Positions 38,663 to 47,829 of a stretch of DNA of 64,000 nucleotides are shown one piece after another. Source of the DNA: Streptomyces sp. Mut1 (GTDB taxonomy: Bacteria > Actinomycetota > Actinomycetes > Streptomycetales > Streptomycetaceae); the NCBI RefSeq assembly GCF_030719295.1, contig NZ_CP120997.1:4158501-4222500 (forward strand), read 5' to 3'. Position numbers and translations under genes: made by a program. The notes under the pieces are model-generated. The model saw nothing but the letters and a program-made list of their open reading frames with translations, was not told where the DNA came from and did not search any database. The first letter of the stretch is position 1; each line of letters begins with the position of its first letter.

Positions 38663-40171
38663 TTGACTCGGGTCACGACGGTCGGCGGGGGGATCGCGGG
38701 CCTGGCCGCCGCGCTGTTCCTGGCGCGCAGGGGGCACACGGTCACGGTGCTGGAGCGTGATGCGTACCGGCCCGGGGCCGATCTCGACGCGGACTTCCGC
38801 GCCTGGCGGCGGCCGGGCGTGCCCCAGGCCGTCCAGCCGCACGGGCTCCTGGCGCCGGTGCGCACCGTGCTGCGCGCGCAGGCCCCGGACGTGTACGAGG
38901 CGATGCTGCGCCGGGGCGCCCGTGAGCGCAACGAGATGGAGTGGTTCACCGAGACCGTGCCCGTCCGGCCGGGCGACGAGGACCTGGTCACCGTGCAGGC
39001 GCGGCGCATCGTGCTGGAGGCCGCGCTGCACGACGCCGCGCACCGCGAGCCCGGCGTCGACGTGCGGCTCGGGGAGCCCGCCGAAGGGCTCCTCGTCGAG
39101 CGGGGCGGTGCCGTTCCCCGGGTGACGGGGGTCCGGACGGCGGCCGGGCGGTACGACGCCGATCTGGTGCTGGACGCCGGCGGGCGGCGCTCCCCGGTGC
39201 CCGGCTGGCTGGCTGGTGCGGGGTGCCGGGACGTGGCCGTGGAGAACCACCGCATCGGCATCGCGTACTTCAGCCGCTGGTACCGGCTGCCGCCGGACGG
39301 GCCGAGGGATCCGGGGCGGGTCAAGGCGGGTTCGGTGGCGGCGTTCGCGGTCGGCGGGGTCTTCCCCTCCGACAACGGGATATTCGCCGTGCTCCTGACC
39401 GTGTCCACCGCCGACCCCACACGCGGCGCGCTCATGGACCCCGAGGTGTTCGACCGGGCGGCCCGGACGTTCCCCGCCGTCGCGGCCTGGCTGGCGCTGC
39501 GCCCGGAGCCGGTGTCCGGGGTCCTCGCGATGGGCGGCCTCGACAACCGCTGGACCGCGTTGGCCGACGCGGAAGGGCCGGTGGTCACCGGCCTGGTCGG
39601 CGTCGGGGACGCGACGACGCACACCAATCCGACGCTGGGACAGGGGGTGTCCCTGGCCCTGTGGGCGGCCCAGTGGGTGGCCGGCAACGCCGGCGCCGCG
39701 GCGGACGACCCGGCGTCGTTCGCGGACGCCTACCACCGCTGGGCCGGGCGCCGGCTGCGCCCGTGGTTCGACGTCCAGGTCGCGACGGACCGGGCCAACG
39801 AGGCCCGGCTGAAGAACCTCGGGCGGGAACCGGACCGCACACCGACGGGCGGGGTCCGGGGAGCGGCGGACGGGGAGGGAGGCCGGGAAAGTGTCCGGGA
39901 GAAGGCCGCCCTGTCCGCGTGTTCCTGGGAGGACCCGGTCGTGATGCGGGCCCGCGCCCGTGTCCGCCATCTCGTCGAGACCGCCGACCGGGCCTACGGC
40001 ACCGAGGAGGTGCGGGCCCGGCTGGCGGTCTGGCTGGCGGACCACCCGGACTTCACGCCCGGGACCGACGGCCCCGGGCGTGACGAGTGGGAGTCGGCCG
40101 TGCGCACCGTGCGGCGGCCCGGCGTCAGACCAGGATCCTCGACTTCGCCCGCTGGTACTCCTCCTCGGTGA
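38663..40171 (+). CDS. FAD-dependent oxidoreductase
   Basis: A 502-residue flavoprotein starting at TTG 38663 with GAGGGGG six bases upstream. The dinucleotide-binding motif VGGGIAGLAAALFLARRGHTVTVLERD opens the protein. The second FAD contact GVGDATTHTNPTLGQGVSLAL is near residues 312-332, the GD motif typical of aromatic-hydroxylase-like (PHBH-fold) monooxygenases and halogenase relatives. The substrate is unknown and no biosynthetic partner is adjacent. The 3' end overlaps the convergent SHOCT gene by 47 bases, so the extreme C-terminus may be shorter in reality. Confidence 0.85.
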   Translation: MTRVTTVGGGIAGLAAALFLARRGHTVTVLERDAYRPGADLDADFRAWRRPGVPQAVQPHGLLAPVRTVLRAQAPDVYEAMLRRGARERNEMEWFTETVPVRPGDEDLVTVQARRIVLEAALHDAAHREPGVDVRLGEPAEGLLVERGGAVPRVTGVRTAAGRYDADLVLDAGGRRSPVPGWLAGAGCRDVAVENHRIGIAYFSRWYRLPPDGPRDPGRVKAGSVAAFAVGGVFPSDNGIFAVLLTVSTADPTRGALMDPEVFDRAARTFPAVAAWLALRPEPVSGVLAMGGLDNRWTALADAEGPVVTGLVGVGDATTHTNPTLGQGVSLALWAAQWVAGNAGAAADDPASFADAYHRWAGRRLRPWFDVQVATDRANEARLKNLGREPDRTPTGGVRGAADGEGGRESVREKAALSACSWEDPVVMRARARVRHLVETADRAYGTEEVRARLAVWLADHPDFTPGTDGPGRDEWESAVRTVRRPGVRPGSSTSPAGTPPR

Positions 40172-40544
40172 GCGCGCCCTTGTCCTTGAGGTCGGAGAGC
40201 CTCGACAGGTCCTCGACGTGGCTGCCCCCGCGGGTGCCGTCCCGACCGTCCCGGCCGTCCGTGCCGGCCGCCTCTCTCACGTACGCCTTGAAGGCGGCCT
40301 CGCGCTCCTTGGCCTCCCGGGCGTCGCGCTTGCTCATGGACCTGCCGCGGGCGACCACGTAGATGAGAACGCCCAGGTAGGGCAGGACCAGCACCAGGAT
40401 CAGCCAGCCGGCCTTGGCCAGGCCACCGAGGTCGTGGCTGCGGAAGACGTCCATGATGACCCGGAAGAGCAGGAAGAGCCACATGATCCAGAGGAAGAAC
40501 CAGAGCATCGTCCAGAACAGGTTGAGCAGCGGATAGTCGTCCAT
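40125..40544 (-). CDS. Membrane protein with PLDc_N and SHOCT domains
   Basis: A 139-residue protein starting MDDYPLLNLFWTMLWFFLWIMW (ATG 40544 after GGGAG). Two hydrophobic segments (about 6-30 and 43-66, the second GWLILVLVLPYLGVLIYVVARG) form a PLDc_N-type hairpin. A charged linker and a C-terminal SHOCT domain (LSDLKDKGALTEEEYQRAKSRIL, about 113-136) follow. The combination is common in actinobacterial envelope proteins of unknown function. It converges with the FAD gene, overlapping its 3' end. Confidence 0.88.
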   Translation of the reverse strand: MDDYPLLNLFWTMLWFFLWIMWLFLLFRVIMDVFRSHDLGGLAKAGWLILVLVLPYLGVLIYVVARGRSMSKRDAREAKEREAAFKAYVREAAGTDGRDGRDGTRGGSHVEDLSRLSDLKDKGALTEEEYQRAKSRILV

Positions 40545-40711
40545 CGTCCACTCCCGGAGCCGTGCCGAATGGCTGAATCTGAAACCAGTCATATCACCAC
40601 ATTCACCCCATTGCTCGTTGATGTGGAGCGAGGAGGTCCGCGCATCCGCCGGGGTGGGGCCGCTCGGTGGTCATCAAGGCCGTGAACATGCCGTAGAGTT
40701 GCATTCAACGA

Positions 40712-40785
40712 CGCGGGGTGGAGCAGCTCGGTAGCTCGCTGGGCTCATAACCCAGAGGTCGCAGGTTCAAATCCTGTCCCCGCTA
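40712..40785 (+). tRNA. Initiator tRNA-fMet(CAT)
   Basis: Cloverleaf starting CGCGGGG with an unpaired first base opposite T72, three G-C pairs at the base of the anticodon stem (GGGCTCATAACCC) and anticodon CAT. These are initiator-tRNA hallmarks. CCA is not encoded. Confidence 0.95.
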
Positions 40786-40792
40786 CTGAAGG

Positions 40793-40829
40793 ATCAGGCC
40801 CGGCACGCATGAAGCGTGCCGGGCCTGAT
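40793..40829 (+). terminator. Terminator of tRNA-fMet
   Basis: Perfect 16-bp stem (40793-40808 with 40814-40829, loop atgaa), eight bases after the tRNA. Confidence 0.85.
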
Positions 40830-40887
40830 GCGTTTCCCGGGGGCCCTCAGCCCCATCGCTAGCCCCATCGGCCGACGAGGAGTCGCC

Positions 40888-42132
40888 GTGCGGCCGGGAT
40901 GCGGTGAGTCTGGGGAGTGGTGCGCGGTACCGTCCGCGGCCGTGGTGGCGCCGGGCAGGAGACCGCAGGTGGGGAAGTGGCAGCGACGGTGGCGGAGGCG
41001 CGGCGGCGTGCCGAACCGCCGGCTCGTCCGGACCCTGCCCGCCGCGATGATCCTCGTGGGGGTGGTGTTCGACTTCTTCACCCCGCCCGCCTTCACCGCC
41101 GTCCCGATGTTCGCGGCCGCCCCGCTGCTCGCCGCACCCTTCTTCGGCCTGGGCGCGACCATCCGGATCGGGGCCGCCGCGATGGTCGCCATGGTGGCCA
41201 TGCGGCTGTACAGGGGGGCGCTGCCGGGTGTGGTCCCGTTCATCGAACTGCTCACCGTCTTCACGGTCTTCGTCCAGGCGTGCGTGATCAACCGGGTCGT
41301 CCAGCGGAGCAACGAGCGGCTGGCCTCCGCCCGGGTCATCGCGGAGACCGCCATGCGGGCGGTGCTGCCGACGCCGGCCGAGCGGATCGGCGGGCTGCAC
41401 GTGGCCGCGCGGTACGAGGCGGCGCAGGCGGACGAGTTCGTCGGGGGTGACCTGTTCTCGGCGACCGACACCCCGTACGGCGTGCGGCTGGTGCTCGGGG
41501 ACGTACGCGGGAAGGGGCTGGACGCGGTGGCCGCGGTGGCGGTGGTCATCGGGGCGTTCCGGGAAGCGGCCGAGCAGGAGAAGTCGCTGGAGGGGGTGGC
41601 GCAGCGGCTGGAGCGCGCGCTGGAGCGGGAGTCGACCCGGGACAGCGGCTTCGACACGTTCGAGGAGTTCGTCACCGCCGTGGTCGCGGAGATTCCGCCG
41701 GGTGCGCAACGGGTGCGGATCGTGAACCGAGGCCACCCCGAACCGCTGCTGCTGAGTCAGGACGGGGCGGTGGAGACGCTGACGCCTTCGGAGCCCGCGC
41801 TGCCGCTGGGCATGGGTCTGGTGGTGCGGCCGGACCGGGCGGACGAGTGGGAGCTGCCGGACGGGGGGACGCTCCTGTTCTACACGGACGGGCTGTCCGA
41901 GGCCCGTGACGCCGAGGGTGTCTTCTACGACCCGGTGGAGCGGCTGCGCGGACGGCTCTTCCCCGAGCCCGAGGAGCTGCTCTCCGCGCTCAGCGACGAC
42001 GTGAGGCTGCATACGGGGGGCAAGGCGACCGACGACATGGCGCTGCTCGCGGTCCTGCGGCCGGCGAAGGGGCAGCCCGACCGGCGCAGGACGGTCAAGA
42101 TCATCAAACGGGATGCCACCCTCCGTGACTGA
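40888..42132 (+). CDS. Membrane PP2C/SpoIIE-type serine phosphatase
   Basis: A 414-residue protein. The GTG at 40888 follows GAGGAG. The N-terminal part holds about four hydrophobic segments (about 48-140, RTLPAAMILVGVVFDFF onward). The C-terminal SpoIIE/PP2C domain (about 170-400) shows GGDLFSATDT, LGDVRGKGLDA, NRGHPEPLLL, LLFYTDGLSEARD and ATDDMALLAV, the metal-binding order of Rsb-type phosphatases. It probably dephosphorylates an anti-anti-sigma factor in an SpoIIAA/RsbV-like partner switch. No sensor other than the membrane region is present. Confidence 0.9.
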   Translation: MRPGCGESGEWCAVPSAAVVAPGRRPQVGKWQRRWRRRGGVPNRRLVRTLPAAMILVGVVFDFFTPPAFTAVPMFAAAPLLAAPFFGLGATIRIGAAAMVAMVAMRLYRGALPGVVPFIELLTVFTVFVQACVINRVVQRSNERLASARVIAETAMRAVLPTPAERIGGLHVAARYEAAQADEFVGGDLFSATDTPYGVRLVLGDVRGKGLDAVAAVAVVIGAFREAAEQEKSLEGVAQRLERALERESTRDSGFDTFEEFVTAVVAEIPPGAQRVRIVNRGHPEPLLLSQDGAVETLTPSEPALPLGMGLVVRPDRADEWELPDGGTLLFYTDGLSEARDAEGVFYDPVERLRGRLFPEPEELLSALSDDVRLHTGGKATDDMALLAVLRPAKGQPDRRRTVKIIKRDATLRD

Positions 42133-42334
42133 AGGGCGTCGCTCCGCATAACATTTGACACACCGTCAGAAATTGGACGATGCCCGGATGGCAAGCAACT
42201 CGCCCGCTTCCACCCGGTTGTGTCCCGTAAAGTCCAGGCCAAGGACGTGAACGATCAGCGGGAACAGCTTGGAATCGGGCCCGCCTGTCTATTAACGTTC
42301 GATAACGCAGCGCGGTTGTCCCAGCCGCCGTCAG

Positions 42335-42485
42335 TGGCGGCACCGTGCGCGAGCGCCGAATTCCGCAAGGGAACCGGGGAACCACCTACATGGGGTGAAT
42401 CGGGCATCTCTGTCTTCGTAAGAGGCGGAGGAGCCCGTAGGAGACCTTCCTGCTCCGAACCCGTCAGCTAACCCGGTAGGCGAGA
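42335..42485 (+). promoter_or_regulatory. c-di-AMP (ydaO/yuaA) riboswitch
   Basis: The leader of the M23 peptidase gene carries the conserved blocks of the ydaO class in order: cgccgaattccgcaaggg, aaccggggaaccac, atggggtgaatcggg, ggagaccttcctgctccgaa and cccgtcagctaacccggtag. The class binds cyclic di-AMP and turns off cell-wall hydrolase genes in actinobacteria. The element ends about 20 bases before the GTG start, so it could control transcription elongation or access to the AAAGGAG site. Confidence 0.9.
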
Positions 42486-42508
42486 AGGAAGGAAAGGAGT
42501 GCGCCCGC

Positions 42509-43744
42509 GTGGCGTCCAACAAGCCTGCCCCCGAATCCCCTTCCAGGTTCGTGCCCGAGTACGGCCCCGGCTTCGCCCCGGTCCCCGGCACCGCGTACGT
42601 CCCGGAGCAGGGAAGCGGCTACGCGACCGATCCGGGCAACGGCTTTGCCGGCGGCACCGTCTTTGCCGACGGCACCGGCCCGGACTTCGGCACTGGCCCC
42701 GACTTCGGCACCGGGCCCGACTTCGGCACCGGCTTCCGCGCGGACGCGGGTGACGCCGGTTCCGACCGGACCTGGGAGGAATGGAACCCCACCGAGGAGT
42801 CCGTCCGCCCCGTCCGAGGCAAGCACCGCGTCGCCAAGCAGCGCAATGGTCTGGCCCGTAGCTCCACCGTCCTCGGCGTCGGTGTCATCGCGGCCGTCGG
42901 CGCGGGTGGCATGGCCACTGCGCAGAGCAAACCGCCGGTCTCCATCTCTCTTCCCGATTCCATCGCGGACAATCTCCCCGACGCCAAGTCCCTCCCCGGC
43001 GTGGGCGCGTTGTTCTCCGGTGAGGCCGAGGCCGACACCCCGGCCACCGCGACCGCCGCCGCCCCGCTGACGACCGCCGGCATCACCACCGCCGAGGCCG
43101 AGCAGGGCACCACGGACGCCGGTGAGGCGCTGCGCGCCCGCATCCTCCAGCAGGCCGAGCAGCAGCAGGGCGCCGCCGACGCCGAGGCCAAGGCGGCCGA
43201 GGAGAAGGCCGCGGCGGAGAAGGCCGCCGCCGAGGCGAAGAAGCAGCAGGACGAGGCCGAGGCCAAGGCAGCCGCCGAGAAGAAGAAGGCGGAGGAGGAG
43301 GCGAAGAAGAAGGCCGAGGCCCTGCGCCTGGCCAAGCTCGCCGCCAGCTACGCCATCCCGACCTCCTCGTACACGATCACCTCGACGTTCGGCGAAGCCG
43401 GTTCGATGTGGTCCTCCGGTTACCACACGGGCCTCGACTTCGCGGCGCCGACCGGTACCCCGATCAAGGCCATCCACACCGGCACCATCAAGTCGGCCGG
43501 CTGGTCCGGCGCCTACGGCTACCGCACGGTGCTGGAGCTGGACGACGGTACGGAGCTGTGGTTCTGCCACCAGTCCTCGATCGGCGTCACCGTCGGCCAG
43601 AAGGTCACCACCGGCGACACCATCGGACGCGTCGGCGCGACCGGCAATGTCACCGGCCCGCACCTCCACCTGGAGGTCCACACCCCGGACGGCACCGGCA
43701 TCGACCCGATGGCCTGGCTCCGCGCCCGTGGCCTGACCGTCTGA
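42509..43744 (+). CDS. Secreted M23 peptidoglycan endopeptidase
   Basis: A 411-residue protein from GTG 42509 with AAAGGAG nine bases upstream. The N-terminus (1-110) is disordered and includes a GPDFGT repeat. A hydrophobic segment (about 115-135, RSSTVLGVGVIAAVGAGGMATA) serves as a non-cleaved signal or anchor. A long Ala/Glu/Lys coiled coil (about 210-275) precedes the LytM/M23 domain (about 290-411), whose zinc site shows HTGLDFAAP and HLHLEVH. It is predicted to cut cross-links in peptidoglycan during growth or sporulation. The c-di-AMP riboswitch upstream fits cell-wall control. Confidence 0.92.
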   Translation: MASNKPAPESPSRFVPEYGPGFAPVPGTAYVPEQGSGYATDPGNGFAGGTVFADGTGPDFGTGPDFGTGPDFGTGFRADAGDAGSDRTWEEWNPTEESVRPVRGKHRVAKQRNGLARSSTVLGVGVIAAVGAGGMATAQSKPPVSISLPDSIADNLPDAKSLPGVGALFSGEAEADTPATATAAAPLTTAGITTAEAEQGTTDAGEALRARILQQAEQQQGAADAEAKAAEEKAAAEKAAAEAKKQQDEAEAKAAAEKKKAEEEAKKKAEALRLAKLAASYAIPTSSYTITSTFGEAGSMWSSGYHTGLDFAAPTGTPIKAIHTGTIKSAGWSGAYGYRTVLELDDGTELWFCHQSSIGVTVGQKVTTGDTIGRVGATGNVTGPHLHLEVHTPDGTGIDPMAWLRARGLTV

Positions 43745-43843
43745 CACCCCTTCCGCTCCGGCGCGCCCCCTCGCGTTCACACGCGCCGCGGCGCGCCCCC
43801 GCACGGCCGCTCCGCGGCCACCGAACCCCGGCAGTCCTGGCGC

Positions 43844-45412
43844 TCACCCCCCGACGTCAGGGCTGCCGGTCTGCTGTGGTGCGGTGTACGGCGGCTGCGC
43901 GTACGGCTGGTAGGCGTACGGCTGTTGGCCGTGGGCGCCGGGGCCGTACGGCTGCGCCGGGTACGCGTAGGGGCCGGGGCCGTACGGGCCGGTGGGCCCG
44001 CGCGCTCCGTACCACGGGTAAGGGCCCGGCGGCGGGGCGGCGCGGCGGGCGCGCACGCGCTGCGTGACCTGGGCGGCGTAGGCCAGGGCGGGGCCCGCGA
44101 CATCCCGGCGCTGCCACAGGTGGTGCAGCAGCTCCAGCTCGCGCGCGGCGAAGTCCGGGTCCGCCGTGCCCCGGCGGACCTGCCGGCGCAGGAAGGCCAG
44201 GGACGTCGCGAACGCCTCGTACTCGGCGACCGTCCGCGCCGCCGCCCTGCCGCGCTCCCTGGCCGCGGCCGGTGCGGACGAGGCGGCGTGCGCCGGGTGG
44301 TGGCCGCCGTACGGGCGGACCGCTACCTCGTACCGTCGCCGCGCCGCGTTCCTCGCCAGGGCGCGGGCCCGCATCGAGGCGAGGGTGAGAGGTTCGGCGG
44401 GCGCCAGCCAGCCGGCCTCCGCGTACACCGGGAGCTCGACGGCGAGCGTGCGCAGCTCGTTGCGGCGCGACCGGACGGCCAGCCAGGTCACCAGGCCGAA
44501 GACCGGGACCATGAAGGCCCCGTACACGACGTAGAAGCCGTACCGGCCGAAGGTCGGCGAGCCGTTCCACAGGGAGTGCATGCCCATCGCGAGGAGCAGG
44601 CCGAGCAGCGGCGCCGCGACGCGCCTGAACCGCCGGTGCGGCGGGCTGCTCGCGGCGATCCCGAGCCCTATGCCGGTCAGCACGGTGAAGAGCGGATGCG
44701 CGAACGGCGTCATCACCGCCCGGACGAGGAAGGTCATCACGGTCACCGCCGCGAAGCCGGAGCCCAGCTGCTGGTCCTCGCCGAAGGCGTTGCCCAGATA
44801 GAGGATGTTCTCGGTGAAGGCGAACCCCGTCGCGGTGAAACCGGCGGCGACGACGCCGCTGACGATCCCGGTGAACTGCCGCCCGCGGAAGAGGAAGAGC
44901 AGCAGGACGGCCGCCGCCTTGGCGCTCTCCTCGACCACGGGGGCTATGACCGTGGCGCCCAGGGTGTCCGCATTGCCCGGGTCGGCGGTGGCGATCCACC
45001 GGGTCGCGAAGGAGTTGGCGATGATCGCGACGAGCGCCGCCGCGCACGCGCCCCACGCGAAGGCGAACAGCAGGTTGCGCCACGGCCCCGGGTCGACCCG
45101 GTCCAGCCAGCGGAAGGCCGTCATCAGCACCGGGACCGGCAGCACGGCCAGGCCCAGACCGACGAGGAACCCCTCGGTCCCCGTCTCGTCGCGCACCAGG
45201 GCCAGGATCACCACCCCGCAGAGCGCCAGCAGCGTGAAGACGGCGACCACGCGGAACGTACGGCTCCGCCACACCACGCCGACGCGGCGCGGCCGGTATC
45301 GCCACTGGCTCCGCTCCGGAACGGCGGCCAGGACCTCGCCGACCCGCCGCTCCCCGAGCACCGGGACGGCCGGCTGCTCCTGCCGTTGTCGCTGAACAGA
45401 CCCGTCGGACAC
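43844..45412 (-). CDS. PrsW-family intramembrane metalloprotease
   Basis: A 522-residue protein with about eight membrane helices between residues 55 and 310. The family motifs appear in order: VVEESAKA (EExxK), GFAFTENILY, MTPFAHPLFT and AMGMHSLWNGSP. A cytoplasmic C-terminal region (about 320-522) ends in a Tyr/Pro/Gly-rich tail (GPYGPGPYAY). PrsW cleaves anti-sigma factors in Bacillus; the client here is unknown, although a membrane-tethered ECF sigma is encoded in the same neighbourhood (56803-58902). Confidence 0.88.
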   Translation of the reverse strand: MSDGSVQRQRQEQPAVPVLGERRVGEVLAAVPERSQWRYRPRRVGVVWRSRTFRVVAVFTLLALCGVVILALVRDETGTEGFLVGLGLAVLPVPVLMTAFRWLDRVDPGPWRNLLFAFAWGACAAALVAIIANSFATRWIATADPGNADTLGATVIAPVVEESAKAAAVLLLFLFRGRQFTGIVSGVVAAGFTATGFAFTENILYLGNAFGEDQQLGSGFAAVTVMTFLVRAVMTPFAHPLFTVLTGIGLGIAASSPPHRRFRRVAAPLLGLLLAMGMHSLWNGSPTFGRYGFYVVYGAFMVPVFGLVTWLAVRSRRNELRTLAVELPVYAEAGWLAPAEPLTLASMRARALARNAARRRYEVAVRPYGGHHPAHAASSAPAAARERGRAAARTVAEYEAFATSLAFLRRQVRRGTADPDFAARELELLHHLWQRRDVAGPALAYAAQVTQRVRARRAAPPPGPYPWYGARGPTGPYGPGPYAYPAQPYGPGAHGQQPYAYQPYAQPPYTAPQQTGSPDVGG

Positions 45413-45485
45413 CCCATGACCCTAACGAGCGGCACTGACAACGGCCATGGCGCGGGGCGCGGCCCCCAGGGGCGAGCCGGGCCGG

Positions 45486-46340
45486 TCAGCGGCGGGCGAA
45501 GAGCAGGTCGTGCACCACATGGCCCTTGTCCAGGCCCTGCCCCTCGAACCGGGTCAGCGGCCGGAACGCGGGGCGCGGGGCGTAACCGCCGTCGGCCGCG
45601 GTGTTCTCGAAGCGGGGGTGCGCGGTCAGCACATCGAGCATCTGCTCGGCATACGGCTCCCAGTCGGTCGCGCAGTGCACGATCGCCCCGGGCTTCAGCC
45701 GCCCCGCCACCAGGTCCAGGAACTCCGGCTGGATCAGCCGCCGCTTGTGGTGGCGGGTCTTGGGCCACGGGTCGGGGAAGTACACCCGCAGCCCGTCCAG
45801 CGAGTCCGGCTCCAGCATTTCGCGGAGCAGGATGATCGCGTCCCCGTTGGCGACCCGGATGTTGGACGACCCGTTCCGGTCGGCGAGACCGAGCAGGTTG
45901 CCCTGGCCGGGCGTGTGGACGTCGACGGCGAGGATGCCGGTGGCCGGGTCGTCGGCCGCCATCCGCGCGGTGGCCTCACCCATGCCGAAGCCGATCTCCA
46001 GGACCACCGGGAGCCCGTCGAACATCGCGGGCAGGTCGAGGACGCGCAGCCCGTCGATGTCCAGGCCCCACTTGGGCCAGAGCCGCTCCAGGGCGTCCTG
46101 CTGGCCGGGCGTGACCCGGCTGCGGCGCGGCTGGAAGCTGCGGATGCGGCGCTCGTGGTGCGAGCCGGCCGGGTCGGCGGCGGGGCCGCCGGGGAAGCGG
46201 GGCTCCTGGCGCAGCCGGCGCGCGCGGTCCAGCGACGCGGCACGCAGATCGTCCGGGATCCCGGCGGTGGAGGACACGGCGCCGTCCGGCGCGGCGGCCT
46301 CGCCGGGCGTCGGGCGGGAGGGGTTCAAGGGCTCAGACAC
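45486..46340 (-). CDS. trmB: tRNA (guanine-N7-)-methyltransferase TrmB
   Basis: A 284-residue Rossmann methyltransferase starting at GTG 46340. S-adenosylmethionine motif I is VVLEIGFGMGEATARMA (about 104-120). NGDAIILLREM and YFPDPWPKTRHHKRRLIQPEFLD are the TrmB signatures. It forms m7G46 in tRNA variable loops. A disordered N-terminal extension of about 60 residues is usual in Streptomyces. It stands alone on the minus strand, 74 bases past the PrsW gene start. Confidence 0.93.
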   Translation of the reverse strand: MSEPLNPSRPTPGEAAAPDGAVSSTAGIPDDLRAASLDRARRLRQEPRFPGGPAADPAGSHHERRIRSFQPRRSRVTPGQQDALERLWPKWGLDIDGLRVLDLPAMFDGLPVVLEIGFGMGEATARMAADDPATGILAVDVHTPGQGNLLGLADRNGSSNIRVANGDAIILLREMLEPDSLDGLRVYFPDPWPKTRHHKRRLIQPEFLDLVAGRLKPGAIVHCATDWEPYAEQMLDVLTAHPRFENTAADGGYAPRPAFRPLTRFEGQGLDKGHVVHDLLFARR

Positions 46341-46447
46341 AATGCCCTGATTCTACGGGGCCGCCCGCGCACGGGTCACTCGGCGACGGCGCGCACGGGC
46401 CGCCCGGCGTCCGCACGCACAGGCGCCCGGCGGGCTCCGGCGGAGGG

Positions 46448-47698
46448 TCACTCGACGGACTCCAGGGTGGGCGGCTTCCACCCGGCCGCCCGAGCCCGGA
46501 GCAGCGCCCGGCGGGCCACCTCCCGGCCGATGGGCAGGGACGCGGTGGCGGCGGGGGACGGGGCGTTCAGCACGTGCACGGTGTGCGGGGCCTCGCGGAT
46601 CAGGAAGTCGTCCACCAGGGTGCCGTCCCGCAGCACGGCCTGGGCCCGGACACCGGCCGGCGAGGGGCGCAGGTCGTCCTCCGTGACGCCGGGCAGGAGC
46701 CGCCGCACGGCCTGGGTGAACGCTCCCTTCGACAGCGAGCGGTGCACCTCGCCCGCCCCGTACCGCCAGTGTCTTCGGGCGATCCGCCAGGAGCCCGGCC
46801 AGGCCAGCGTGTCCAGCAGCTCCCGGGGGCGGACGACCGGCCAGCCGTACCCCTCGCGGGCCGCCGCCGGGACCGCGTTGGGTCCGACGTGGACGGAGCC
46901 GTCGTGGCCGCGGGTCAGGTGCACGCCGAGGAAGGGGAACGCCGGGTCGGGCACCGGATAGACCAGACCGCGCACCAGCTCGGGCCGGGCCAGCTCGTAG
47001 TACTCCCCCCGGAACGGCACGATCCGCATGCCCGGGTCGTCGCCGGCCAGCCGCGCGACGCGGTCGCAGTGCAGTCCCGCGCAGTTGACCAGCACCCGGG
47101 CCCGCACCACCAGACCGTCGGCCGTGCGCACGGCCACGCCCCAGGGGCGCCGGTCTATCGCGGTGACCTCTGCGCCGAGCCTGATCAGGCCGCCCGCGCC
47201 GCGCACCTCGTCGGCGAGGCGCCCGGCGACCGCCCGGAAGTCGCACACCCCGGTCGTGCCCACCCGGATCGCGGCCAGGCCCCGCACCCTCGGCTCGTAC
47301 TCGGCGATCTGCGCGGGCCCCAGCTCGCGCACCGGCAGCCCGTGCTCGCGGCCGCGCTGGACCAGGGCGTGCAGCCGGGGCAGCTCGGCGCGGTCCGTCG
47401 CGACGATCAGCTTTCCGGTCACGGCGTGCGCGATGCCGTGGTCCCGGCAGAAGTCGACCATCTCCGCGGCGCCGCGGAGCGCGTACCGGGCCTTGAGGGA
47501 GCCCGGCGGGTAGTAGATCCCGCTGTGGATCACTCCGCTGTTGCGCCCGGTCTGGTGGAGCGCCGGAGCACGCTCCTTCTCCAGCACGGTCACCCGCGTG
47601 CCCGGCGCGGTCCGCGTGAGCGCGTACGCGGCCGACAGGCCGACGATCCCGCCGCCGATCACCAGCACATCGCAGTCGTACGCCGCGTGCGTCATCAT
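46448..47698 (-). CDS. lhgO: L-2-hydroxyglutarate oxidase LhgO
   Basis: A 416-residue FAD-dependent DAO-family oxidase. The ATG at 47698 (MMTHAAYDCDV) has GGAGGT six bases upstream. The Rossmann motif VLVIGGGIVGLSAAYALTR is near residues 10-28, QTGRNSGVIHSGIYYPPGSLKA near 50-71 and NAPSPAATASLPIG near the end, all typical of LhgO. The enzyme oxidises L-2-hydroxyglutarate to 2-oxoglutarate, passing electrons to the membrane quinone pool. No glutarate hydroxylase is adjacent, so a metabolite-repair role is likely. Confidence 0.9.
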   Translation of the reverse strand: MMTHAAYDCDVLVIGGGIVGLSAAYALTRTAPGTRVTVLEKERAPALHQTGRNSGVIHSGIYYPPGSLKARYALRGAAEMVDFCRDHGIAHAVTGKLIVATDRAELPRLHALVQRGREHGLPVRELGPAQIAEYEPRVRGLAAIRVGTTGVCDFRAVAGRLADEVRGAGGLIRLGAEVTAIDRRPWGVAVRTADGLVVRARVLVNCAGLHCDRVARLAGDDPGMRIVPFRGEYYELARPELVRGLVYPVPDPAFPFLGVHLTRGHDGSVHVGPNAVPAAAREGYGWPVVRPRELLDTLAWPGSWRIARRHWRYGAGEVHRSLSKGAFTQAVRRLLPGVTEDDLRPSPAGVRAQAVLRDGTLVDDFLIREAPHTVHVLNAPSPAATASLPIGREVARRALLRARAAGWKPPTLESVE

Positions 47699-47780
47699 CA
47701 CGCCACCTCCCACCCCGATAGTGCACTGACCCACTGACAACGCACTCAAACCAGTACGGGCGAGCGTGGCGCTTCTTCCC

Positions 47781-47812
47781 GGGGGCGGGCGGCCCGGGGC
47801 CCGTCCGCCCCC
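47781..47812 (-). terminator. Terminator after the TPR regulator gene
   Basis: GC-rich stem of 10 bp with one G-T pair (47781-47790 with 47803-47812), 18 bases past the stop of the minus-strand TPR gene. No T run. Confidence 0.5.
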
Positions 47813-47829
47813 GACCCGCCGGAGGGGCC

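Noticed and set aside
38663..40171. Part of a secondary-metabolite cluster (flavin monooxygenase)
   Set aside because: No biosynthetic neighbours; it sits between tRNA-Lys and a SHOCT protein gene.
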